A DNA stretch of 64,000 nt. Origin: Branchipolynoe longqiensis (taxonomy: Eukaryota > Annelida > Polychaeta > Phyllodocida > Polynoidae). The DNA is taken from assembly GCA_030323885.1 (NCBI GenBank), contig CM059202.1, positions 47,386,849 to 47,450,848 on the forward strand, given 5' to 3'. Below the pieces are notes generated by a model. It did no database searches, was not told the origin of the DNA, and worked only from the letters and a program-made list of their open reading frames with translations. Below, one piece after another: positions 31,110-42,401 of this stretch (position 1 is the first letter of the stretch; every line of letters starts with the position of its first letter). Position numbers and translations under genes: made by a program.

Positions 31110-31930
31110 CAGACTGCAGCCTTATGTATACCCAAGGCGCAGGTGGGTCGGGTGCCCCCCGCACGTTGGCATGCCTTACTTACGCGTTACGCTGGGTGCA
31201 CGCTGGCACAATGCCGAAATGCGATGGACTGTCGTTGGACATGCTTCGCTCATGCGCTGGCACTATGCTCTCATACGTTATGCAACACGTTTAACGGTTG
31301 CTAGCGGAACGTTGGGAGCGCATTATGCCAACATTAGGTAAACGCTGCGTGGGCGAGAGGCACGTTAGCCACACGTTTGCCAAACTTTTTTGTTTTATTT
31401 CTCATGTGTCGACATATGTTACCACTACATCGGACCAATGCTAAGCTTACGTCCAGTACATTGCACTGACATCCAACTTTCCCCCCGTTGTATCACTGCC
31501 CGTGAATTACCCATGTTATGCTAACATGAACGATGCAGGAAAGAGTGCATGGGCTTCAGCTGTGTCAATTTAGCTGTGATCTGGAATGTGACTGCCTAAC
31601 TTATATCTGCAGGAGGCTACTGCAGCAGGTACCCGGCTTAAAAGAAATTACAATTTTAAACGAGGATATTTGATACATACAAAATGAAGCGATCCCTTTT
31701 TTTTACGGCAAGCGACAAAAAAACATAACTCTCCAAAGAATTGTTGTCTTTAATTACAAAATTTAATATTTATTTTACCGGAAAAGCAATTAAAAAAAAA
31801 AGATTATGTCCCACAGCAAAGTTAACTAAATAACTAAATAAATAAATAAATGAAATTGAATGAAAGGAATTACAGTGATGGAAATATACTTTGATCAATT
31901 TTCCTAAAAATCTGGACAAGGCGTACTCAC
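31110..31930. other. No gene recognised; ACGTT-rich tract
   Basis: 31140-31370 is a patchwork of ACGTTGG/CACGCTGG-like motifs of the sort seen in subterminal regions of DNA transposons. 31500-31525 (GAATTACCCATGTTATGCTAACATGAAC) resembles the DIRS terminal motif. 31380-31930 is AT-rich. Confidence 0.45.
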
Positions 31931-32044
31931 CTTTACAGTAACGTCCCTGACGTCCTCGCGTGCACTTGCATATATATGTGAAGTCCGTTATGATGCAAGT
32001 TTGGTCTGATTTGCATGGATTTGATTCACAAGGTGCCACCTTGT
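31931..32044 (-). CDS. EGF-domain exon 4
   Basis: A 114-nt phase 1-1 exon ending at a consensus donor (G|GTGAGTA) and starting after ACCAG. The peptide reads through VAPCESNPC, QTC, YICKC and GRYC, a complete six-cysteine EGF module with slightly basic loops (KCTRGRQGRYC). The acceptor has a poor pyrimidine tract; a second AG five bases downstream would break the phase, which favours 32044 as the start. It joins to exon 3 through a split Asp codon and to the next exon through a split Ala codon. After this exon the gene switches from classical EGF to MEGF-like modules. Confidence 0.83.
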
Positions 32045-32140
32045 CTGGTCATGAGTCGTTGAAAGAAAATACAACAGTCAACAACAGGGTACTCAGAAGG
32101 TAGACTCAATTTGTTGTTTAACCTGCAATCGATTTTATTG

Positions 32141-32420
32141 TTATGAATGTGACCCATGATGTGTGTATACTGGTCCCTAGCTACTTATCCTAAATCCTTG
32201 AGGCCATTATGAATGTGACCCATCATGTGTGTATACTGGTCCCTAGCTACTTATCCTAAATCCTTGAGGCCATTATGAATGTGAGCCATCATGTGTGTAT
32301 ACTGGTCCCTAGCTACTTATCCTAAATCCTTGAGGCCATTATGAATGTGAGCCATCATGTGTGTATACTGGTCCCCAGATACTTATCCGAAATCCTTGAG
32401 GCCATTATAAATGTGACCCA
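32141..32420. repeat. 66-bp tandem repeat, 4 copies plus a partial
   Basis: Units begin TTATGAATGTGACCCATCAT at 32141, 32207, 32273 and 32339, with a diverged start at 32405. The first three units are nearly identical, pointing to recent expansion. It lies within 100 bp upstream of exon 4. Confidence 0.92.
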
Positions 32421-32734
32421 TATATTGCTGTAGACAGTGAGAAAATAAATAATACAACTACTGTGACGTACATATATATATACACAAATATATACATACC
32501 TACACACATACATGCTAGTGCATCATCTGCATGAGTGACAATATTCGCCCCACTGGTAGGGTTGGGGGTGGTGGCGCCACCTGGCCCAACTGTGAAAAGG
32601 GGTCACCCATAAAGTAGTACACAATATATGGGTGATCATATAGGGAACATTTCCTTTTGCGCCTTTGTACTCACATTATAACTTGTATACATCACAGATA
32701 TACATACATACACATATACATATGTCATGGGGGT

Positions 32735-32860
32735 GATGAAAATGGGAAATACTGCGCCAAGAGCGGGACTCGAACCCACATCTCTTTGCATTCCGGGCCA
32801 GTGTGCTAACCATTACACCACCTAGGCTCCCTGATATCAATACACTCCCCACGCCTACCT
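32735..32860 (-). mobile_element. SINE-C, copy 1
   Basis: The minus-strand head AGGTGGTGTAATGGTTAGCAC (box A) and GTGGGTTCGAGTCCCGC (box B) is followed by AGTATTTCCCATTTTCATC. The tail is replaced by an ATAC microsatellite. Confidence 0.75.
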
Positions 32861-32919
32861 GTCTATGTGGTTACTTGCCTGAGAGGTCAGTGCAGACCAC
32901 TACACTCGTCCCCCTGGAA

Positions 32920-33170
32920 TTGTAAGTCTTGTAATGCTTACAATTACATAAATACAGGCAATGCACTAACACATACATACACAGGGTAGGTTCAACAACC
33001 ATACAGCGCAAAGCTTGTACAGGATCCTGATCACGGCAACCAGTGTCATAGGGGTGATGAAAATGGGAAATACTGCGCCTAGAGCAGGACTCGAACCCAC
33101 ATCTCTTTGCATTCCAGGCCAGTGTGCTAGCCATTACACCACCTAGGCTCCCTGATATCAACACACTCCC
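32920..33170 (-). mobile_element. SINE-C, copy 2 (longest body)
   Basis: Same head at 33160-33070 plus a longer body: GACACTGGTTGCCGTGATC, GGATCCTGTACAAGC, TTGAACCTACCCTGTG and GCATTGCCTGTATTTATG. The 180 bp around the head are about 95% identical to copy 1, including the flanking CACACCTACCTGTCTATGTGG, so the two may be a segmental duplication. Confidence 0.75.
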
Positions 33171-33239
33171 CACACCTACCTGTCTATGTGGTTACTTGCC
33201 TGAGAGGTCAGTGCAGACCACTACACATACATACATACA

Positions 33240-34234
33240 CATGTGCATATATACATACACACATACACTTGTGAGGTGTCCAGACAAGATGCCAAGAAGC
33301 GGCACCATTAAAGGATAATCAGTTTACGGATAATTATATTCGTATAATGTGTATACAGCACATACATATAAACATATATATACATCAACATAATACAACA
33401 TTTATATATACATTATAATTTATATTGCAACATCAGGTGAAGAATAACTTACAAATCTTCTTAAATGTAGGGATTTTTTATTTATTTTTTATATTTTGCA
33501 TTGAGGCTGTATTTATACTGTCCATCGCATATAAGCCTGGGTATTCAGGCTTGATTTCAATGCTGGCCAGCTGTAGTGTTGGTGTTGTCTTATCACACAG
33601 TAGCTGCTGATAAGGATCTGATTGCCTGCATTTCAGTAGCAGATAGATAGTTGGTTGGCCTGGTTACTAGTCTATGTTAATTTCTTTGGATTTTCTTGGC
33701 ATATATGTGTTTTATTTGTTCTACTCTTATTACTAGACTAGCCTACTCCTATTTACATATCATATGCTTATACGTAGCTGTGTGGTGTGCTATATGGCTA
33801 CTTTTGGCATGGTTAACTTCCATGGGGCATCCCGCTGGTGGGCCGTGACATATCACATGCCCCTTTGCAGTGCAGCTTAGTGGGGGTTTCCTAGCCTTAT
33901 TTTGCACAGATATTCTTTGTATGTTTTTAGGTGAGGAATTTGTCGTTCCTTTACTGTTTGGGCATTCCACACCTTGGCAGCCATTTCCAGCATGGCTGTG
34001 TCAGATGCCGAACAGTAGTGATCCATTTGCAACTAACAAGTTGACCCGCTTGTGGTCTGTGCTATCAGAAGTATGTGGGCTCAGTGCACTAGGGCAATGC
34101 ACTGCACCTTGTATACCATATGTAATCCATTTTACACATATTGCAAGGGGGTCTAAGGCTCTGACACTGCACACGTAGTATGTGTGTATGTGGCTGAGTA
34201 GGTATGTATGGGCATATGTATATTTCTGTTTATC
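33240..34234. other. No gene recognised; ATAC-rich
   Basis: 33200-33425 is ATAC/ATAT-rich microsatellite; the rest has short frames without known motifs. Confidence 0.45.
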
Positions 34235-34236
34235 TA

Positions 34237-35018
34237 TGTGGGTCACTCTCCTGAAAACTGGCCAGAAGTGTCACATGGAGAGTTAAAATCTAATATTTGA
34301 ATTTTTAACATTTGCAAATGAAAGCTGGAAATCTCCCCTCTACATCTATGTAAAATATAAATTGATGAGATAAAAAATAAAAGTGTAGTCCATGATTAAG
34401 CTATGTCTTATGGCAGTATAACATGGGTGTCACACGTGTAGAACATGTTTAGGACACCACACAGTCTGCTTAATAACAATCTAATCAGAATTAAATAATG
34501 TCATCCTAAGAAGCATATCAATCATTGCATAATATACAGAAATATGTAGTGCTTATATTGAGAAAGAAAAGTAATTCCCAGCCATGCTTTATTCACTGAA
34601 TAATTCGTGTACAATATTTGTGTGGCATCCAGACATCACTGGTTACATCTGTGACAGTAATAACATAATATATTTTTTAATGTAAGCATGCATACATGTT
34701 AATAAATACTTCCTTTTTGATTTGGGAACTGTTTTGTTTGATATATCAATGCAAAACAAGAAGTTAGTAAAGATTCAACCATTCCCTATATGTCAGGTTA
34801 CAAATGGCTGCGTGTAAAATAGTGTTTTTTGGTACAAAAACACTTCCTAACTAAAGGGACAAAAGTTGCACACAGTTTTATTTTATTTCCCTTATTTCTT
34901 ACATCAAATCTGAACATGAATATGAAAAGTATAAGGACAAAATAAGGAGGAAGTTTTTTTGTATTGATATTTTAAAATCCCATCCCATGCTGACCAGTTT
35001 TCAGGAGAGTGACCCATA
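34237..35018. mobile_element. TIR element with GGGTCACTCTCCTGAAAAC ends
   Basis: Left GGGTCACTCTCCTGAAAAC (then TGGCCAG) matches the reverse complement of the right end (CTGACCAGTTTTCAGGAG through GTGACCC). TA flanks both ends, as in Tc1/mariner-type elements. The 780-bp interior has no transposase. Confidence 0.7.
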
Positions 35019-35029
35019 TACATAAATAT

Positions 35030-35059
35030 GTATGTACGCGGGCACCCATATACACATGC

Positions 35060-35090
<31 letters not shown>

Positions 35091-35993
35091 TGTACCTAAA
35101 TGTGCATGTAGGCATGTGCATATACACACCCATTTAAGTATGTGTGTATGTAGCTGTGTAGATGTGTATGTATGTATTATGGATGTATATATATGTGGGT
35201 ATCTATGCAGACTACATGTGTGTGTGTATGTATGCTACAGTATGTATGTGTATGTATGCTACAGTGTGCGTGTATGTATATAATGCACGCTACATTATGT
35301 ATGGTTGTATGCATGTATGGTGCAGTATTATATGTATATATGTATGTTACAATTACAGTATGTGTATATATGTATGTTACACTTACAGTATGTGTATATA
35401 TGTATGTTACACTTACAGTATGTAGATGTGTATGTTACACTTACAGTATGTGTACATATGTATGTTGTTACACTTGCAGTATGTGTGTATGTATATAATG
35501 CACGCTACAGTATGTATGGTTGTATGTATGTATGGTGCAGTAGTATATGTATATATGTATGTTACAATTACACTATGTACAGATATGTATGTTACACATA
35601 CAATATGTATATATATATATATATGGATGTTACACGTACATTATGTGTATATATGTATGTTACACATACAGTATGTGTATATGTATGTTACACTTACAGT
35701 ATGTGTGTATATGTATGTTACACTTACAGTATGTGTATATGTATGGTACACTTACAGTATGGGTATATGTATGTTACACTTACAGTATGTGTGTATATGT
35801 ATGTTACATTTACAGTGTGTGTATATGTATGGTACACTTACAGTATATGTGTATATGTATGTTACACTTACAGTATGTGTGTATATGTATGTTACACTCA
35901 CATTATATGTATATGTAAGTTACAGTATGTGTATATGTTTATGTTACACTCACAGTATGTGTATATATGTATGTTACATTTACAGTATGGGAT
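35030..35993. repeat. TATG microsatellite and ~28-30-bp minisatellite
   Basis: A TATG run at 35066-35092 is followed by about 25 units of GTGTATATGTATGTTACACTTACAGTA-type sequence to the edge of the second gap. Cys/Tyr/Met/Val-rich ORFs in three frames are artefacts. Confidence 0.92.
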
Positions 35994-36490
35994 NNNNNNN
36001 NNNNNNNNNNNNNNNNNNNNNNNNNNNNNNNNNNNNNNNNNNNNNNNNNNNNNNNNNNNNNNNNNNNNNNNNNNNNNNNNNNNNNNNNNNNNNNNNNNNN
36101 NNNNNNNNNNNNNNNNNNNNNNNNNNNNNNNNNNNNNNNNNNNNNNNNNNNNNNNNNNNNNNNNNNNNNNNNNNNNNNNNNNNNNNNNNNNNNNNNNNNN
36201 NNNNNNNNNNNNNNNNNNNNNNNNNNNNNNNNNNNNNNNNNNNNNNNNNNNNNNNNNNNNNNNNNNNNNNNNNNNNNNNNNNNNNNNNNNNNNNNNNNNN
36301 NNNNNNNNNNNNNNNNNNNNNNNNNNNNNNNNNNNNNNNNNNNNNNNNNNNNNNNNNNNNNNNNNNNNNNNNNNNNNNNNNNNNNNNNNNNNNNNNNNNN
36401 NNNNNNNNNNNNNNNNNNNNNNNNNNNNNNNNNNNNNNNNNNNNNNNNNNNNNNNNNNNNNNNNNNNNNNNNNNNNNNNNNNNNNNNNNN
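35994..36490. other. Assembly gap (N)
   Basis: 497 undetermined bases between the minisatellite and the first GC-rich gag-like unit. Confidence 0.99.
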
Positions 36491-38645
36491 GCCCTCCACC
36501 AAAAGGCGGAGAGGGCTCGCGGCGTGCCCGAGGTGAGCAGTGGGGGGCGCCCCGGCCGAGAGGTGGGCCGCGCCGGGGGTCAGGCTCCCTCTCGGGGCGG
36601 CGAGTGTCCGGGGCCTGCGTCGACATGGAGCGGGCGGCCAAAAAGGAGGAGGCCCGCTCCTTGGCGGGATCCGGTGAGGAGGTCCGACGAGGGTCGAGCA
36701 GGGGTGCAGCGAAGTCCTCGGGGCTGGGTGGGGTGGTGGTCGGGGTCTGGGCGGGGGAGTTGTTGAAGGCGGTGTCGTGAGGGTCGGCGGCAGAGGGTTC
36801 CTCCTGAGGCTGGGCTGGGCTGGGATGTGGTCCGAGGCGTGATGCCCGAGGTGATGATCCCCGGCTGGGACTGGGCGGCGCTGCGATCGGTGGTCGCTGG
36901 GAGGTTGTCGGTGGGAGTTGCGGGGCTGTCGGCAGTGGTGAGGGTGAGGCGCCGGAGGGGGCCCCCCCGGGCCGGCCGGGGGGAGGCCGGCGGATCAAAA
37001 ATCCGCCGAGGTGGCGGGGGGGGGGTCTGGCGCTCACGGGTCTGTTTTGTGATGCAGTCGGCCTCGCTGTGCATGGTTAGGAGGCGCCTCACATTGGCGC
37101 AGTATGCGCAGACGTGACGGCGCCTGTCCCCCCGCCTCATCCGTGGGCCTCCCAGACGTGGGCCCGATCGCCCCGACGTGGGCCCGAGCGCACGAGGGCG
37201 GGGGCGCGGTTCCAGTCCGGGCAGGGGGCCCCGTGCCAGGCAGGGGGCCCCGTGGGTGTCCCTGTCGTAGGTGGCGCGGGCGTCGGCTTGGACTCGGGGG
37301 AAGTGCGCGCCTCGGTGGAGAGGATCGGGTAGGCGGGCAGGGGCGGCGGTGGCTTGCTCCTCGGGCATGGCGAGGCAGTCTAGTCTCATGAGGTTGAGCG
37401 CTACCGGGTCATGCTAGCCCTGGGGGAGTGTTCCGTCCGCGATCGCGGTGAACACGGTCTCTGAGTACCGGCGGACGGTCGCCCAGGGGTAAACGAGGTT
37501 ATCCCGGCAGACTGCTAGGTGGTGGTGGTGGAGTCCCTGGGCGGAGTGGGCGGGGAAGTTGGGGTGGTCGATGAGGGTGAGGAGGGCGAGGGTATACTCG
37601 TCCTTCGTCACCTCCCCCCTCTTCACCGGCTTCCTCTCGGCCCCTCGTTTCACCAGGTCGGAGGGGAAGATATAGTTGGCCGGGATCCCTTGGCGCCTGA
37701 CGGAGTGGCGCACCTCGGCGGATGCTAGTAGGTCGGACGGCGTCGGCCGCGGAGGCGGGGCTGTGGCGGACTGCCTCCTCGTGGTAGGCCGGCGAGGTGG
37801 CTTGCGGTGCTTGACTGGAGAGGTGACGGTACCGCTCGTACTCCGGGTGCGCGGCCCCGGGGAGGGAGGCCTGAGGCGGCGGCGGGGGCCGGGCTGTAGT
37901 GGCGGTAGGCGCCCGAGGTGTCGGGGCGGCCTGGCGCCTCGGGGCAGATGAGGGGGTCCCCGGGCGGGGCTCCCCGGTCTCCAGGGAGTCGATCCGGGCG
38001 CCGTTGAGGAAAGGGCCGTTGCCTTGCGCGCAACTCGGCGGCGGTACGCTGATTGGTCCCCCCCCCCCCTGATGCTGGATGCGCTGGAGTGCCTCCAGCA
38101 GTGTCGACATCTCGGGGCCCGAGGTGCGGCCCGAGGGCGCCGCGGGGGACGCCGGGGCATAGGCCGGGGACTCGCCCCGGCCGGGTGCTGGAGAGGGCCC
38201 CGGGGTGCGGGGGGCGGCCCGGGATCCCTTCCGTCCACGTCCTTTTCCTTGAGGCATCCTGAGGCTGAGCTGGGGCAGAGGTCTGAGGTGGAGGAGCCAA
38301 GACTTGAAAAAACAGGGAGCTGGGAGACGGTAGGAGGGCGAGTGCCTGAGGGAGGCCGGGGGGGCGACCTTATAAGGGGAGGAGGGAGGGGCGGCAGCAG
38401 ATGAGTGTGAAAGCTGCCAGCCCGGGAGAGGGCGAGAGGTGGCGAGCAGCGGCGTCGGGTGAGGCGTGAGCGCTGCGCGACGCGGAGGGCGGGGGAGGTG
38501 GCGGCGCGCCGCGCCGTCTGCCGAGGTGAGAATGCAGCGCGACAGCGCGGGGCGGGGGAGGGTCTCTTCCTCTCCTCGCATCAAACGTAATGCTTCGCAT
38601 TACGACCGATGCGCGAAAAGGAAGAGAGGAGGCGGGGGTGGAAAT
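36491..38645 (-). pseudogene. GC-rich gag-like gene, unit 1 (broken)
   Basis: On the minus strand this unit encodes the same protein as unit 2 (40417-39323) with a longer N-terminal region: a basic MPQGKGRGRKGSR segment and Pro/Ala-rich linker precede MSTLLEALQRIQ. The central conserved block (ASAEVRHSVRRQGIPANY, IFPSDLVKRGAERKPVKR, DEYTLALLTLIDHP, YPWATVRRYSETVF) is at 37730-37440 and the zinc-knuckle-like block CAYC...H...C at 37115-37055. A frameshift near 37735, a stop in place of Trp at about 37414 and insertions at 37140-37260 disable it. Its 3' part ends at the gap. GC content is far above the flanking intron. Related ORFs in DIRS-like pieces elsewhere suggest a retroelement Gag. Confidence 0.62.
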
Positions 38646-38649
38646 AAGG

Positions 38650-38825
38650 CGTGTTTATTTTCGCCTCAGACAGAGCATACAGGGCATACAGGGCATACAG
38701 AGTAACAAGAGGACAAATAGAGGTAAATAAGGAATAATCTGATAAAAGTAGGGAAGCTCATGAGGAGCGGAGTAATGAGGAAATTCAGAGATCAAGTGTC
38801 AGTGGAGTGAGGGGGTGCCGAGGAG
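38650..38825 (-). other. Spacer between the two gag-like units (3' UTR of unit 2)
   Basis: AT-richer sequence with CATACAGGG tandem triplet repeats at 38679-38700 and, on the minus strand, AATAAA at about 38653-38658 that could serve as the polyadenylation signal of unit 2. Confidence 0.45.
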
Positions 38826-39322
38826 CCCTCCACCAAAAGGCGGAGAGGGCTCGCGGCGCGCCCGAGGCGGAGCAGGTGGGGTGGGCCGGCCGAGAGGTGG
38901 GCCGCGTCGGGGGTCAGGCTCCCTCTCGGGGCGGGGAGTGTCCGGGGCCTGCGTCGACAGGGAGCGGGCGGCCAAAAAGGGGGAGGCCCGCTCCTTGGCG
39001 GGATCCGGTGAGGAGGTCCGACGAGGGTCGAGCAGGGGGGCAGCGAAGTCCTCGGGGCTGGGTGGGGTGGTGGTCGGGGTCTGGGCGGCGGTGTTGTTGA
39101 AGGCGGTGTCGTGAGGATCGGCGGCAGAGGGTTCCTCCTGAGGCTGGGCTGGGATGTGGTCCGAGGCGTGATGCCCGAGGTGATGATCCCTGGCTGGGAC
39201 TGGGCGGCGCTGCGATCGGTGGTCGCTGGGAGGTTGTCGGTGGGAGTTGCGGGGCTGTCGGCAGTGGTGAGGGTGAGGCGCCGGAGGGGGCCCCCCGGGC
39301 CGGCCTGGGGGAGGCCGGCGGA

Positions 39323-40417
39323 TCAAAAATCCGCCGAGGTGGCGGGGGGGGGCTGGCGCTCACGGGTTTGTTTTGTGATGCAGTCGGCCTCGCTGTGCAT
39401 GGTTAGGAGGCGCCTCACATTGGCGCAGTATGCGCAGACGTGACGGCGCCTGTCCCCCGCCTCACCGTGGGCCTCCCCGACGTGGGCCCGATCGCACGAG
39501 GCGGGGGCGTGGTTCCAGGCCGGGCAGGGGGCCCCGTGGGCGTCCCTGTCGTAGGTGGCGCGGGCGTCACCTTGGGGTCGGGGGAGGTGGGCGCCTCGGT
39601 GGAGAGGGTCGGGTAGGCGGGCAGGGGCGGCGGTGGCTTGGTCCTCGGGCATGGCGAGGCAGTCTAGTCTCATGAGGTTGAGCGCTACCGGGTCATGCCA
39701 GCCCTGGGGGAGGGTTCCGTCCGCGATCGCGGTAAACAGGGTCTCTGAGTACCGGCGGACGGTCGCCCAGGGGTAGACGAGGTTATCCCGGCAGACTGCT
39801 AGGTGGTGGTGGTGGAGTCCCTGGGCGGAGTGGGCGGGGAAGTCGGGGTGGTCGATGAGGGTGAGGAGGGCGAGGGTATACTCATCCTTCGTCGCCTCCC
39901 CCCTCTTCACCGGCTTCCTCTCGGCCCCTCGTTTCACCAGGTCGGAGGGGAAGATGTAATTGGCCGGGATCCCTTGGCGCCTGACGGAGTGTCGCGCCTC
40001 GGCGGATGCCAATATGTCCCGGACGGCGTCGGCCGCGGAGGCGGGGCTGTGCCGGATATCCTCCTCATGGTAGGCCGGCGACGTGGCTGGCGGTGCTTCA
40101 GTGGAGAGGTGACGGTACCTCTCGTACTCCGAGTGCGCGGCCCCGGGGAGGGACGCCTGAGGCGGCGGCGGGGGCCGGGCTGTGGTGGCGGTACGCGCCT
40201 GAGGCGTTGGGGCGGCCTGGCGCCTCGGGGCAGATGAGGGGATCTCCGGTGTGGGGCGGGGTTCCCCGGTCTCCAGGGAGTCGATCCGGGCGTGGAGGTC
40301 GGCCGTTGCCTGGCGCGCCTCGGCGGCGGACTGCTGATGGTCGAGCTGGATGCGCTGGAGTGCCTCCAGCAGTGTCGACATCTCCGGGGGGAGGGTCTCT
40401 TCCTCTCCTCGCATCAA
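39323..40417 (-). CDS. GC-rich gag-like gene, unit 2 (364-codon ORF)
   Basis: One open frame from Met 40417 to a stop at 39323. Order: short start (MMRGEEETLP), an amphipathic segment with Gln/Ala heptads (STLLEALQRIQLDHQQSAAEAR) that may form a coiled coil, a Pro/Thr-rich linker, a conserved central block (ILASAEARHSVRRQGIPANY; EYTLALLTLIDHPDFPAHS; VYPWATVRRYSETLF; ALNLMRLDCLAMP), and a terminal CX2CX9HX4C cluster (HVCAYC, MHSEADC) like a lengthened retroviral zinc knuckle. The block order fits a retrotransposon Gag; related blocks occur at 21.9, 7.5 and 46 kb. The N-terminal linker of unit 1 is deleted here. No pol gene is attached. An unknown host-domesticated Gag is an alternative. Confidence 0.55.
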   Translation of the reverse strand: MMRGEEETLPPEMSTLLEALQRIQLDHQQSAAEARQATADLHARIDSLETGEPRPTPEIPSSAPRRQAAPTPQARTATTARPPPPPQASLPGAAHSEYERYRHLSTEAPPATSPAYHEEDIRHSPASAADAVRDILASAEARHSVRRQGIPANYIFPSDLVKRGAERKPVKRGEATKDEYTLALLTLIDHPDFPAHSAQGLHHHHLAVCRDNLVYPWATVRRYSETLFTAIADGTLPQGWHDPVALNLMRLDCLAMPEDQATAAPARLPDPLHRGAHLPRPQGDARATYDRDAHGAPCPAWNHAPASCDRAHVGEAHGEAGDRRRHVCAYCANVRRLLTMHSEADCITKQTRERQPPPATSADF

Positions 40418-40449
40418 ACGTAATGCTTCGCATTACGACCAAGTAAGCG

Positions 40450-41035
40450 AAACGGCCGATGAGGCATGGCCACCACCAGGTGGCACCACGCGGGGAGGTC
40501 ATGAGTTACTAATTAGTAGAGGTCACCAGTCGATGACTTGGGGGAGGGGGGGGGGGGGGGGTGGAGTAGATGGATGTTCCAGCTTATACATTTAAAAAAG
40601 AAGTTTGTTTACATTAGTTGAATAAGCAGGGGAAATTTCAATCCGGGACAATTGGTCTCTTCCTCATTCCACTGCTCCTTGCCCTATCCTAGTAATCCCG
40701 AGCACCAGGCTAGGTAGCGACAAGTACCCGTTTTTAAGTCATTGGTTTGACTCGGCCAGGGTTTGAACCCAGGGTTCAAATCCCTCAACCTACCAGAATG
40801 GGAGGTGGACGCTCAACTGATTACCAACCAGCACTACACACACTATAAAACCAGCATATATATATTGGGCCCCACTATCAGAAGAATAACCAAAACTAAA
40901 ATGAAAACTACTGTAAAACCATAACACATTGTAGGGCTGCGTGTTCGAGTCTGTCACTATGTAGGTAGACTAAAGTGAAAAACAATACAGACGGAGAGAA
41001 AGAGAAAGTAAAGCAAAGTAAGAGTGTGAGAAGAG
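40450..41035. other. No gene; SINE-A fragment and poly-G tract
   Basis: A G-run at 40546-40561. 40670-40760 carries a SINE-A piece (CTTGCCCTATCCTAGTAATC, GCACCAGGCTAGGTAGCGAC). 40760-40830 is another tRNA-like head (GGGTTTGAACCCAGG on the plus strand, box-B-like on the minus). Confidence 0.5.
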
Positions 41036-41370
41036 AGTGTCCAAGCCTCTCTGGTTTATTATATATAGTACATGGGTTCATTGTAGAGTATCACCCCCAC
41101 CCTTTTCCCCCAATGAGAAACAAGCATTCTTGGCTCTGCCAATAGGGATCAAGCATTCCTGGTCCCCATGGCTACCAGTGGTCTGCCCACCACCACCAAG
41201 CTGTGTGGCCGCTCTGGCCACCACCAGCGATGAACCTTGACCCTGAGTGTGGTGATCCTACCCAGTAGACGGGGAGGGACTAGGCCTTGAGTGCCCCCCT
41301 TACACACAGCCCAGCCAGCACCACTGTGTCTATTTACCTTCCACTCAGGCACCACCGGCACTTACATACA

Positions 41371-41402
<32 letters not shown>

Positions 41403-41794
41403 CACATACATGCACCTGGTCACGTATAACCTTTTCGTAATAGAACATTTGCATTCCCCCTATCATTGAAAATCAGAATATTTTACAACATTGAACCGTC
41501 AATGTACATTGATGTAGACTGTGCATTAAATCTGGCCTGCTTCACAAACTTTGCTGCAGGAATCTCCTTCCTGTTTTGCAGTCAGTGCCTATGCCGTACA
41601 CTATACAGCATGGACCGCGCCCACCCACATTGTTTCAGAGTGGAGTGTGCTGCACACAATACAGCACATTCAGTGCTGCACACAATACAGCACATTCAAC
41701 TCCCACATCACAATGTACAAACCCTTGTTTGTCGACCCAGGCCCTCAACCCCGGGTCTAAGTTTAATCAAGTTGCTCTGTTGGGAGGGGGGTGG
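41036..41794. other. No gene recognised
   Basis: Includes an ATATATAC tract at 41370-41406 and a short direct repeat (CTGCACACAATACAGCACATTCA) at 41648-41700. ORFs lack recognisable domains. Confidence 0.45.
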
Positions 41795-41979
41795 GGGAAG
41801 TTGGCGTCATCTGAGGGGTTGCCGTCGGGGCCCGCCAGTCGCTTCCGTCGTTGTCGGTGGGGGTGCTTTCCCTGGTGTCATGTGGTGCGGCGGCGACTCC
41901 TGAGGCGGCGACATCTGAGGGGGCGCCGTCGGGGCCCACCAGTCGCTTCCGGCCGTTGTCGGTAGGGGCGCTTGCCCTG
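41795..41979 (-). repeat. 105-bp coding minisatellite, left remnant
   Basis: About 1.7 units of the repeat that continues at 44533-44960 (GTGGTGCGGCGGCGACTCC, GGGGCGCCGTCGGGGCC, CGTTGTCGGTAGGGGCGC). It was split from the main array by the gypsy element. Confidence 0.8.
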
Positions 41980-42401
41980 TGTAGTATATGGAAGACAAGT
42001 GAACACCTCGACGTCTTACTCTGAACTCGACGACGTCTTACTCTGAACTCGTTGATGTTTCTTTGAACAAGCATGAACAGATAATGTTAATTTTCAGGAG
42101 TTGGAATAAAAAACTAGAACAAACATACTCTCGTATGAACGCTTAATCTACTCTCCATTATGGATAGTTACAACAATATTCATGCTGGGAACATCGTTGC
42201 TTCTCAGATTTGGTTTGGCAACGACATGAAACTTGTTAATTGCACATTATTAAATGTGCATTCATTTTCCCCTAGACTTGGGTGACACATGTTACCGTTA
42301 GTAGTTGTGTTTTGGTATTCCCAGTCGATCCGGTGGGCGCGAGACACGCCCACTTTTAGTTGTATATGTATTTGTCCCCCTGTTGGGCTTGTTGTGTGCC
42401 C

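Noticed and set aside
33870..34178. 102-codon plus-strand ORF with a hydrophobic start
   Set aside because: No recognisable domain, no splice or promoter support, and an opposite-strand frame of similar length; not enough to call a gene.
35305..37037. Very long ORFs (up to 491 codons) across the second gap
   Set aside because: They join minisatellite translation, undetermined bases and gag-like sequence in arbitrary frames.
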